Below are positions 54,427 to 64,000 of a stretch of 64,000 nucleotides of DNA, piece by piece. The notes under the pieces were generated by a model, which was given only the letters and a program-made list of their open reading frames with translations, ran no database searches and was not told the origin of the DNA. How positions within the stretch are numbered: position 1 is the stretch's first letter; each line of letters begins with the position of its first letter. Position numbers and translations under genes: made by a program. This DNA is from Lytechinus pictus (lineage: Eukaryota > Echinodermata > Echinoidea > Temnopleuroida > Toxopneustidae). The stretch spans positions 43,809,920-43,873,919 of the forward strand of contig NC_087247.1 of the NCBI RefSeq assembly GCF_037042905.1. The letters run 5' to 3'.

Positions 54427-54811
54427 GTAAAAGTTGGTTGTTGCAAAATAATGATTATATTGTCAATATTCGCTAAAATCCAATCAATGATGTCAGAATG
54501 AAATAAACTTTTGCCATATAGTTCCAAATATTAAGTTATCAAGATAACTGCACAACTCAAATATGAACCTTCGGAGGAACGAACCCTCGGCAATTCGGAA
54601 TTATGAACAAAAAATAAATGCTATTACTTTGGAAAATTTCTTATTGTTTTCTTCTTCTGCTAATGACAAATAAGGATTGTCCAGGAAATAAGAAGTACAG
54701 AATTATATATCTCTCGATATATTTTAATTAACAATAAGGTAGGAAGGTGTGTACACTTTTTTACACATGTACATTAATATGCATATGTATACACACCACA
54801 CACCCCACCCC
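54427..54811. other. Spacer, nothing recognised
   Basis: No coding signal. Confidence 0.35.
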
Positions 54812-54988
54812 AACTGGGCGTTGTGGCGTGCGCCTGTAATCCAAGCTACGTGGGGAAGTTACAAATTGATGCAGAAGTTCGAGGTTCGAACCCGGGTCAC
54901 GTCTTTCGGATGGTGACGTTAAAGGTCGGTCCCAGACGTAAATAATCATATCTGATTGATACACGTCTGACAAAATTCAAATACACAC
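54812..54988 (+). mobile_element. SINE with 7SL/Alu-like head (copy 1)
   Basis: Begins ACTGGGCGTTGTGGCGTG, then CGCCTGTAATCCAAGCTACG, very like the 5' Alu domain of 7SL RNA. A pol III A-box-like TGGCGTGCGCCTG lies at 54824-54836 and a B box GGTTCGAACCC at 54883-54893. The body continues with GTGACGTTAAAGGTCGGTCC and ends at an ATACACAC tail. A second copy with few differences is at 58967-59142. Confidence 0.75.
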
Positions 54989-56724
54989 ACCACACGCGTA
55001 ATCTTATAAATGGGGGATTTAGGGAACTCTCCCCCCCCCAAAAAAAAAGGGGGAATCCCCGAAGGAAGCTGGGTAGGATAAAGAGAAAGAAAAGGAATGG
55101 AAGAAGCTTGAGTTATGATATAATTTCCAATGCGATGTAGAGGAAAATGCTGCTTAAAAGTGGTCATTTTTTGCTCGCTCGCATTTTTTTCTCAAATTTT
55201 TTTTCCCCATACGCCATATTTGTTATGAAATGTCATTTAACTGTATGTATTATTTTGAACATGTACTTGTACTGTTACTTTGATTATATTATTTTGTTGA
55301 ACGGAGATGAATAAATCTAAATCCATTCTTCTCCTCAAATGTTTGGCTCAATACGAGATCTGCACACAAACTAAATATATATGTGTCACATTGTATACAT
55401 GTACACAGAATATGATGACGAATGTCGGGCATTAAATCCGCATTCATACACCTAAATATAAACTGCTTTCCTATTAAAAGCAGGAAACTAAATGTTTAAC
55501 AGTTTTGGACTTGGTTAGTCCGAACGTAACATTTCTAATATATACAAAACCGAGAGCATTGAGTGTTAACCCTTCACCTAAATTGTTACAACATCACATG
55601 AAACAAAAAAATACAATACATTATTTTTATAATAGGATTCTGGAGGATCCATGGAATTAGCATGTTCAGAAGTTTATATAAAATGTTATATTTCTAATTT
55701 CGGCCACAGACCAGTTGTGAGGTGTGTGCTAGGCATATTTTCCTGACTTTTCTTGGGTAAAGGCTATTTACAACGAATGTCAAGGTCGTTTTGATATCAT
55801 GGCAGTTTCAAGTTTTCTCATTCCCGCTCTCCCTTTAGTAATGTATGTCGGGGCCTTCACATATACGACGGTTCATATTCGATCTAATTACTTTGTCCAG
55901 TATTGGGTGTTAGGTAATAACAATACCGCTTTGTTTTTTAATAGAACTATTTAGATCACATTAATTTGAGTAAACTGAAGATTTTTTTTATGATAAAAGA
56001 TTTTTAAGGATTTGATAAATCTGGTTTAACATGAGATAATTTGGTATAATACTCCTGGGTTCCCTCGTACAATTGATCCAATCCATCTCAAATATGGAAA
56101 GGCGGTGATGACACATCATACTCTCTTAGTATAACAAATACTCGATAATCCTTCCCATTTTACTGGGGGATAACATTACGCTTATTGACAAAAAATATTC
56201 CTCAGTTGAGATTGACTTGGACCAGTCAAACTCCTTTGTCAGACGGGCCACGAACGCTTCTAACAAAATAAGTTCATTTGACAAGAAACCTAGAACTAGA
56301 CATGAAGATACCAGCTCTGAGAAAAACAAACCTTCTTTAAATTAAATCAAATAAGGAACATCTCTAGGGAGATAGAAGGGAAAGAAAACACTGAAAAAAT
56401 GACTATTGGGAGGAATGGCAGCTATTGTGCGAAACGATTTTCCACGCATCATTTAAAGCCAAAATAAAGTGATTTGCAAATTCGAAGCGACGTGGCTCTG
56501 GTTAGGCAATAGGGAAATTAACTCAATTTAAGTTAAGAGATCGTAGTACGTGACTACAATGTGCGATGTCAGAAGGCGTAATATAAAAAAAAAGAAGAGC
56601 CTTACGTGACTTCTCCTTGGAAGCAATGGTTCTCCTTCAAGAAAAAAAAAACACAGGGCAAACTTTATTTAAGATGCAGAGCTGTCCTACACTTTAAAAA
56701 AAATCTTTGTAGACGTAAAAAGAA
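54989..56724. other. Spacer, nothing firmly recognised
   Basis: Contains a short A/C-run fold near 55031-55050 and a minus-strand 67-codon frame at 56126-56329 without recognisable domain. Confidence 0.35.
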
Positions 56725-56800
56725 TTAGCATTGGGAATCGAACCTAGACATTGGATATGAATGTCAATGCCTTAAACACTTGCTCATGGAGACGGATTCG
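56725..56800 (-). tRNA. tRNA-like relic or tRNA-derived SINE head
   Basis: The minus strand reads TGAGCAAGTGTTTAAGG (A-box-like), then GCATTGACATTCATATCCAATG (a stem-like centre) and GGTTCGATTCCC (a perfect B box). Acceptor ends do not pair, so a working tRNA is unlikely. Confidence 0.35.
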
Positions 56801-56851
56801 TGGTTTACGAAAAATCTCAAAAACCGGACAATTCTCATGAAATTTGTTTTA

Positions 56852-57469
56852 AGGTTAAATCCACTCAAAAATATTGATTTGAATTAATAGAGAAAAATCA
56901 AACAAGTATAACGCAGAAAATTTCATCAAATCGGATGTAAATTAAGAAAGTTATGGCATTTGAAAGTTTCGCTTATTTTTCACAAAACAGTTATATGCAC
57001 AACTCAGTGATATGCAAAAAAAATAAATAATGTCAATTAGTCACTATTTCTTTTGTTTCTTTCATTGTTTGAATTGTACGAGTCCTAGTATTCATTTCTT
57101 ACAGATTTGACAATAATGGCTAACTTGACTGAACTACAAAATGTTTAAACAAAGTATATACACCTGCTCATGACGGAATAAAACTTTGTTTCATATGACA
57201 ATGTGAAGAAAATTTTAATAATTCAAATTTCATATAGTGAAATACCAAAGAAATTGTGAGTGGGCGATGTCCCCTCATTTGCATACTGACCAGGGTTTGC
57301 ATATAATTGTTTTGTATAATTAAGCGAAACTTTAGAATGTGAAAACTTTAAAATGTAAAAAGTTTCTTATTTTAAGTCCGATTTTGATGAAATATTCATT
57401 GTTATGCTTGTTGGATTTTTATCTTTTTATTCAAATCAACTTTTCATTCGGGGTGGACTTGTCCTTTAA
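56852..57469. repeat. Fold-back repeat of the AAGTCCACCC family (most complete copy)
   Basis: Left TTAAGGTTAAATCCAC and AAATTTCATCAAATCGGATG. Right CATCCGATTTTGATGAAAT-type core (TCCGATTTTGATGAAATATT) and GGTGGACTTGTCCTTTAAA. The arms flank a centre of about 250 bp. Confidence 0.7.
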
Positions 57470-58669
57470 AGTAAAGCATTTTGTAAAAGAAATTTCATTA
57501 ACGTTATTTTATCATTTTTATAATACTTGTACACACAGGTACACACCCCCATACACAAATCTCACACCACACGTAAGCACCCCACCCATCCTCACACACA
57601 CAAGTACTCAATATTGAATGTAGAAGGAATTCGTTGAGAAATATTTAAAAGATATGACAACATAACGCACTATACACTGCTAAAAATGGTGTTAGGAAAG
57701 GAAGTTCTTGTAGGTCTTTTTTTTTTCAATTTACAACTTCATTTTTAACAGAATGGGGAAGAATAATTATTGTTTCACACGTACATATGTATATTTGTTT
57801 CCTTTGAAGACCAAGTTACTATTTTGGCTATATACAGAGAGCAATCTTCCCTGGGGACTTAATCCATTTATTTGATTAATATTAAATTCATAATTTTTTT
57901 AAGAGAAACACAGTTGAAACTTCGATGCCTTTTTAACAACAAAATTATAAAGTCCATAAGTTTTCGACGGGTGCACGACTTTTGTATAGCGTTTATTTTG
58001 TCCTGGAGGGTTTTTGCTTTAGGAGTGGTCGGATTGCTTGTGTTGTAAGGGTGGGGGAGGGGGACTGTGTCACGGGTCGTAAACGTATTTTGTGCGAGTA
58101 TTTTTTGATTGGTGTAAGAGTTTGTTTAATACTCTGTATATTTCGTATTCATTTTGTTATTGTAGGTGGAAAAGGATAAGCCTGCAATCAATGAATTCTT
58201 TCGAATAATCAAGATCGTCACGAACTTGGCAAGCTTTGTCTGGACTTTTGCTTTCTTAACAGAACTCCCGCAAAATTTCAGTGTAAGCGTTTTCCTCGTT
58301 AGAGCTTCCTCTTACTTCCCCCCGCTGGAACAAAGTTTCATTTTCTCGACTGTCTGCTAGGGACATTAGAAGATTTTGCGAAAGAAAATGCTTGTGAAAT
58401 TTTTTTTCTTGTGGGAACCCTTTTGAACTTCACGTACATTTTTCAAGACGAACCCATCTTTATTCATTATATATATGCCGATTCTTCCCAATTATATGCA
58501 ACTTATTCATTCAAAGTGATCTCTTTCTTGCAATAATATCTAAATATCTGTTACAATCGATAAGCTTTCTTTTTTGGCGCCAGTTGTCAAAAAAGTTGGT
58601 GGGCTAGATACATCTAGCTCATCGTTTGGACTTGTCTTCAGTTTGATCCTGCTATTGAGAGTATGCATC
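57470..58669. other. Upstream region of gene C
   Basis: A CA/CCAC-rich patch at 57530-57605 and a TATATATA at 58469-58477, about 200 bp before the start codon, which might serve as a TATA box. Nothing coding recognised. Confidence 0.35.
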
Positions 58670-58760
58670 ATGAATAACTCAAGTGATAGAAATCTCTGGC
58701 ACACCCTTCTCCTAGCAATCACATGTGTGGTTTCTTTTGCAGTTGTAATTCAAGCTCAAG
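58670..58760 (+). CDS. Gene C exon 1: signal peptide
   Basis: The ATG at 58670 is the first in this frame. 91 nt, phase 1, donor GTAGGA. MNNSSDRNLWHTLLLAITC then VVSFAVVIQAQG, with a plausible cleavage near IQA-QG. Confidence 0.8.
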
Positions 58761-61229
58761 GTAGGAAGCACTCTGTTTAAGACTACTTTTAAGATTTTTC
58801 GGTTTATTATTGATTTTCGCTTTAGAGCTGCATCATCAATAAGTAATACTGTAATAATTGTACACGGTAGGCTACCATTGGCATCAAAATCGATATCAAT
58901 CAATCGTAAATAAAAAAAAAATAAATAAATAATTTTTATTACGATTTGGTTTATGATTACACTAGGGTGTGTGTGTGTATTTGAGTTTTGTCAGACGTGT
59001 ATCAATCAGATATGATTATTTACGTCTGGGACCGACCTTTAACGTCACCATCCGAAAGACGTGACCAGGGCTCGAACCTCTGCATCAATTTGTAACTTCC
59101 CCACATAGCTTGGATTACAGGCGCACGCCACAACGCCCAGTTTGTTAATCTTCGATCAAAAAAATATTTATTTCATCAAAATGAGTTTGAATTAACAAAA
59201 TGTCTAATATTCGACTAGTGTTCATGATGATGGTATTTTTTTGTGAAATACGAAATACCTATCTTTGATTTATCTTTATTGTGGCACCCATTGCATCCTT
59301 TGATGATTCAGCTTTCATTTAGTTTGATTCATTAGTCAGCACATTCGAATGGAACCTTACTTATTCATTTTGAAATTAAATGAAAATGAATTATACAAAA
59401 ATTTGATATTGAACGATATTAACGCAATCAAAATTAATCAAACATAAATATACTTGAATATTAATGATGAAATTTTCAGATTTTGTTTTCAAGTCTATGG
59501 AAAATATTTTGGTTAAATTATCTTTTTTTCTGTATTATGCTTGCATGTTCTTTTTTAAATGCATTTGGACTTGCATTAAAGCTAATTAAAATTTTACCCA
59601 TGATTCCATTTGATAGTTAAACAAGTATTCATTGGAATAAGATTCGTATGTGTAGTTATTCAAGTGGCTTGGTCACTCAAACTTACTTAATCTTAGTGAG
59701 ATATTCCTTTAAATTTCTGCATAGGATTTATTATATAAAACTATTAGTTATTTTTATGTATAGCAGTTATCGTATCCTCATTATATATTATTTAAACGAA
59801 TGTTTATAATTTTCATATGGGACAATTGAGTATTTTCGATGTATGACTACCTCTCTCCGTGCTCATTAATATAATCTCACTATTGCATCCTGTAGACTCA
59901 TCATTTTCTATTAGCTTCAGTTCAGGAGACTTGTTGCTTCCTTGTGTGTACCGAGGACAGCCACATCTCCACGGAGATGTATGGAATGTAGACGAATGTA
60001 CCGCTTGTAACTGTGACAATGCCACTGTTACCTGTGTCATCGAGAGTTGTCAGCCCGCCTTCTGCGCTGAGCCCATGAAGCCGGTTGGAGAATGTTGCTT
60101 TCTCTGTCCTTACAGTGAGTATTAACCCTCCCCCCCAACAAAAAATAACAATCATGATAATAATGAATAAATAAATAAATAAAGATATAAAATAAAAATT
60201 TTCCACTCTTATTTTACGGAAGTGTTTATTGACAATGTATCACTCTTTATTGATTTTTTTTTACGATGCTTTCTCTTTGAATAACTTTAGCGCCTTCTCT
60301 CGGTTCTTGTGTTTGTTTAATTTTTATTTTTTCAAATAACGACATTTCGGACACGTATCATACCAATACTGTGATTGCATGTCAATAAATTGCGTACGAA
60401 GTGTGTATCGTGAAATTTCCGCCCATTTCATGCATTGAAAAGTGCTTCCTGTAACTTATGAGTAGGAAAGTGGGTTGGGAAAATCGGCAATTCTACTGCT
60501 ACGTCTAGATTTCTACTACCACTCAAGGCTGGCGCCAAGGTAATAAGATGAAACGCTGGAAGGGGGTGGGGCGGGGGCAATGCGACCTTAGAGTGATTCC
60601 ATCTTTTCTCATTAAGATAATGTAGTATTATAGATTTACAGGAAATAAGTGTCTGTTTATACTCCTTTTACTTCTTTCTTCACTTTCTTCCTATTTCATT
60701 GTTTTTGTTTGCACTGATAAAAAGACAAAGGAAAAAAAAATAATAAACATTATGTATGAATACATATTGAAAAATGATATTTTGTGAAAAAGGAAGAAAA
60801 TACAAATTTATTTTAATTTAATTGAAGTGAATAAGGGGTCAGTTGCATAACTATAATGCAACATGGCCGATACCTTAAACGTGAGATAAGTAAGGAGAAT
60901 TTCAAACGAAAATTTATGTGGAAAACAAGAATCATCAATGACCATCCCCCTTTTAACAAGACAATAACTAAGGAATAAATAACCTCATATAATCATTAAA
61001 GGTTTATTTCATTTTATACATCGTTTTAATAGTTTTTCATTGTAATGTTCATGTTTTCTAATATATATGTATCAAAGAAATGTTTTTACGGCATTATTTT
61101 ATTTGCTGTGCCCTACAGAAGAACAGTTAAATCGCTAAAGAAGGTTCCTTGCTTACAAAGAATAGATGAAGGGGCGGTTACCGCCTGCCTTATGTGGTGC
61201 CGCCCCTCTCCCTAAACATACTACTACTA

Positions 61230-61298
<69 letters not shown>

Positions 61299-64000
61299 AA
61301 CTACTACTACTACTACTATCCCTACTGCTACTACTACTACCACTACTACTACTACTGCTGCTACTATTAATACTACTGCTTCTGCTTATACCAATGCCAC
61401 AACCACTAATACTAATTATTCATCTTCGGTCAGCGACAGCAGTTGCTATACATGTATAGAAAGAACATATGTATTGAAAATATTAGCTAAGCATCATCTT
61501 TAAAAACGATGTAAATCCTGTTCATAGATACACAACTCAATTATTGTTCTCTCAACCGTAGATGTGAAAGTGAAGAAGGTACTCCCTGAGATCACCAGTA
61601 CAAACACCATAGCAGAGGGAGGGGATAATAGCATTATCCTGGATGTACCTATCAAGTTTCAAGAGGCCATGGATACAACCGGAGTGAGTGGTGAGGACTT
61701 GTGGACACTGAGTGCATGGGCTTCATCAACACCTGATGGAAGAGGACCCAGGTAAATCATTCCATTTTAGAACTGGACCTATACAAGATATCATTCTTAA
61801 TGGGTGATCAACGTCGTTACTATTTTTATTTTTTTACCATGTACAATATGACTCCCTTGCCGAATGTACTTTGGTGGAATCATCCATCTTTTCCACCTCC
61901 ATCGGATCAACTACCATTTTTGCCTTTCGTCTTGCGTTTATTTTTGAGAGAAAGAAGACGCATTTATATTCATCACCAATGCCTACGTAGACATTTCACA
62001 CCTTTACGTTAAAAAATATTGGGTAAAATTTTAACCATAAAATAAGAAGCAATTACTTTAGAATGGGCATTTTTTTTCTTTTTCCGTGATTATTCAAACT
62101 AAAATAAATATATTTTGATATCGTCATTATTATCATATTTACAATTTCCCCCCCTTTTTTTTGGGGGGGGGGGGGGGGGAGGGGGGGGGGTGGGTATATG
62201 CGTTTCGTCAATCCAATCATGGACCTATGTACATGGACTGTCGACGGAATTTGATGGTAATGATGTGTATAATAAAAATGCCTCTACCGTGTGATATAAA
62301 TGTAGCATCAATAAAACATAATTTGTCCGGTATCCTATAATATGGAGTTTCAAGAAAATATGTTTTTTTAATCTATTTCCTCAGGTACGGCTATAATAGA
62401 AACGTTTTGGACGATATTCATGAGGATCAGGATTACAAAAAGAAGGATAAATTTCAATTTTCGGACATCGATTTCCGATTCAATGATCCGATGGCCGAGT
62501 GTGAAGACATGAAGTACATCTGCGTTCGCATCCAACGAGGGGTGGCACCCGTTACTACTGGAGATCTCGAATATCAGTTCTCCGGTTATCCGGATGATAA
62601 TGTTCTTACAGGTTGCACCGGCTCTCCAGAATGTATAGGTAAGTTACCTCATAATAGGCACTTTGCAGAAAGCAAGATTTGATAATGAATTTCAGTCAGG
62701 AACAGTAGCGTACCGTGAACCGCAGGAGACAAAGCACTGGGGGGGCACTGCATTGTCTGTGAACAATGCTTTGCCCCCCCAATGCTTTGTCTCCTCCGAG
62801 TCACGGTACGCTACTGGTCAGGAAGTAATATATTTCACGGCCTGGGTGGGGGTCATCTGCCAGGTGTTTCGTGTGATACGCTCGCAATATATATATCTTC
62901 ATGACTTCACGACTCTTTACTAGTCTCAATAGTTTTTTGAGATATAAGTAGAAAGGATAAAATTGTATGTACTCGTAGGGGCAGAATATAAAGCGGCGAG
63001 AAAAGCTGTGTATGTATATGAACTTAAAAGTCAGTAAAAGTTTTGATTTGTCATAGTTTCATGCCATGAAGAGGGGGGGGGGGGTTGATAGTGTTAATAA
63101 ACATTAACTTTGATACCAAACATACACTTAAAAAAAAATCAGTCAAATTGACTAGACAAGTAGTCAGCTGGGTGCAACTGATATGCTAATCAAATTTCTG
63201 ACATATATTCTAGTTAGAAATAACTCTGTTCTAGTAAAATAAGGCTAGAAAATAGTCAAATATGACTAGAATAACAGTTGCACCCAGCTGGCCCTATCTT
63301 AACTAGTCATGTTTTACTGATTTGTTTTTTTTAGAGCGTACGACGCCTAGTTAGCGTGCATCTGTTTAATCTAAAATCAATCAATGTGTCATTATTGTTT
63401 ATGTTTTTAATCCTTATTATCTTTAAATTATATACCCTTTATGATCGCATAAGTGTTGCAGATGATTTTTTATTAAAAACAATTAAATTGAAAAGGTACA
63501 GAAAAAGAGAAGAACTAAGAAATATTTATTGAAATAATTTTATACCAAATTGTGTTGTCTATATACATTGTTTTTTGGTCAGATTACTACAAGTTGTATC
63601 TAGACCAAGAAGTAGCATTTTCAAGGTTGAAAATGTCGATTTTACGCATAAATTAACATTTCTAGTTAATTTTGTTTCGAAAGTAACTTTGCAATTGTAT
63701 GGATTACATCTCCGGCTAGCATGCCGATTTTTGGCGCGATCACACGGTCCACGTCTGAGCATAGAAAGCTCGGTTTGCTGGTTAGGGTTGTTTACGAATT
63801 GCAACTATGAAAATGATTCAAAGAAACATTGTGATTGTATTCATGGTCATGGTAGTAATATCTTGCCATTTTTTTTCTTAAAGGTATCGCTGCCAGGGAA
63901 ATGGATTGGACCCTAGAACCCCTTGAAACGGTTATTCCGGGTGAACGGACAGCAGTTAGCATCGATAATGCGGTAACATTCAAAGAGAACAATCCCTTAC
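58670..64000 (+). CDS. Gene C: VWC-SURF protein, 5' part, runs off the window (gene-level model)
   Basis: Exons 58670-58760, 59896-60114, 61562-61751, 62385-62638 and 63884 to beyond 64000. They encode a signal peptide (residues 1-30), a VWC domain, SURF module 1 (104-251) and the first 39 residues of module 2. Exon lengths 91, 190 and 254 equal those of gene B, and the phases are the same. Over module 1 it is closest to gene B. Because the 3' part is missing, it may be another collagen-free SURF protein or the N-propeptide of a full fibrillar collagen; only downstream sequence can tell. Introns contain an ACT microsatellite, a SINE and young MITEs. Confidence 0.85.
58967..59142 (-). mobile_element. 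SINE with 7SL/Alu-like head (copy 2)
   Basis: Complement of the copy at 54812-54988 almost throughout. It lies in gene C intron 1, with its (GT)n tail at 58967-58980. Confidence 0.75.
59896..60114 (+). CDS. Gene C exon 2: VWC domain
   Basis: 219 nt, phase 1-1. LPC, CTACNC, TC, ESC, FC and CCFLC give ten cysteines. NAT sequon conserved. Confidence 0.93.
61219..61390 (+). repeat. (ACT)n microsatellite
   Basis: About 170 bp of ctactact repeat with scattered changes. A poly-Leu frame across it is an artefact. Confidence 0.95.
61562..61751 (+). CDS. Gene C exon 3: SURF module 1, first part
   Basis: 190 nt, phase 1-2. KKVLPEITSTNTIAEGGDN and GVSGEDLWTLSAWASS. Confidence 0.88.
62385..62638 (+). 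CDS. Gene C exon 4: SURF module 1, second part
   Basis: 254 nt, phase 2-1. AECEDMKYICVRIQRG and TGCTGSPEC hold the four cysteines. Confidence 0.88.
62703..62816. mobile_element. 114-bp palindromic hAT-like MITE with perfect 8-bp TSD
   Basis: Termini CAGTAGCGTACCGTGA / TCACGGTACGCTACTG. Flanks GTCAGGAA on both sides, perfect (62695-62702, 62817-62824). Arms pair almost throughout (GGAGACAAAGCA, TGGGGGGGCA). It lies 65 bp after gene C exon 4, so it is a young intronic insertion. Confidence 0.88.
63138..63322. repeat. Fold-back MITE in gene C intron 4
   Basis: CAGCTGGGTGCAACTG and CAGTTGCACCCAGCTG are exact inverted copies. Outer TCAGTCAAATTGACTAG / ACTAGTCATGTTTTACTGA extends the arms. Confidence 0.7.
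63884..64000 (+). CDS. Gene C exon 5: SURF module 2, start (cut by window end)
   Basis: Acceptor tttcttaaag, phase 1. It begins GIAAREMDWTLEPLETVIPG, the same start as module 2 of genes A (GIAARDIEW) and B (GIVARDLEW). Confidence 0.88.

Noticed and set aside
50195-58669. Gly-X-Y collagen exons after gene B
   Set aside because: Searched by eye for runs of glycine every third residue with GT-AG borders; found none, so gene B is not joined to a triple helix within the window.
58574-58669. In-frame upstream extension of gene C exon 1
   Set aside because: It has no ATG before 58670, and the signal peptide is complete from that ATG.
61166-61459. Poly-leucine open frame
   Set aside because: Translation of the (ACT)n microsatellite.
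1-64000. CRISPR arrays, operons or bacterial-type genes
   Set aside because: Spliced genes, polyadenylation signals and eukaryotic repeats throughout; no spaced direct repeats of CRISPR type.

Overview
The window is invertebrate deuterostome DNA, most likely from a sea urchin. It is AT-rich and intron-rich, full of fold-back and MITE-like repeats, and its genes carry a protein architecture known to me only from sea urchin fibrillar collagens. That architecture is a signal peptide, one von Willebrand factor C (VWC) domain, then a run of four-cysteine modules of about 140-149 residues. I identify these modules as SURF (sea urchin fibrillar) modules, from memory of the N-propeptide of the sea urchin 2-alpha collagen chain and of fibrosurfin. 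I ran no database search.

Layout, all four genes on the + strand: (1) 145-2598, the last three exons of a fibrillar collagen (COLFI C-propeptide), with a poly(A) signal near 3701. (2) 3.8-18.8 kb, a repeat-dense spacer holding a GAT microsatellite, a 3.2-kb fold-back element inserted in an older repeat, a broken LINE reverse transcriptase and several MITEs. (3) Gene A, 18986 to about 25309 or beyond: signal peptide, VWC, four SURF modules. (4) A spacer with AT microsatellites and a 1.1-kb CAGTGGCGTA-ended element. (5) Gene B, 32855-50194: signal peptide, VWC, nine SURF modules and a short basic tail, with no Gly-X-Y exons. (6) A spacer with nested MITEs, a LINE remnant and one of two copies of a SINE with a 7SL/Alu-like head. 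(7) Gene C, 58670 to the window end: signal peptide, VWC, SURF module 1 and the start of module 2; it continues off the window and could be a full collagen or another SURF-only gene.

The locus reads as a tandem family of collagen N-propeptide-like extracellular matrix genes beside a true fibrillar collagen. Exon sizes, intron phases and module order are conserved between paralogues. Module 1 is always split into 190 + 254 nt by a phase-2 intron; every other coding junction between domains is phase 1. Modules alternate between two sub-types (alpha, beta), which suggests growth by duplication of two-module blocks. Genes A and B appear to encode collagen-free secreted SURF proteins, plausibly surface or interfibrillar components of collagenous tissue. 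The C-terminal ends of A and B are the least certain part of the models, and several phase-compatible tail exons are listed separately.

Almost everything between genes is repeat. Several insertions have clear target-site duplications: 8 bp for hAT-like CAGTGGCG elements, 5 bp for a GC-rich family, TA for one MITE, and a 2-bp CG for the fold-back element, whose empty site is preserved in a paralogous repeat at 13.13 kb.
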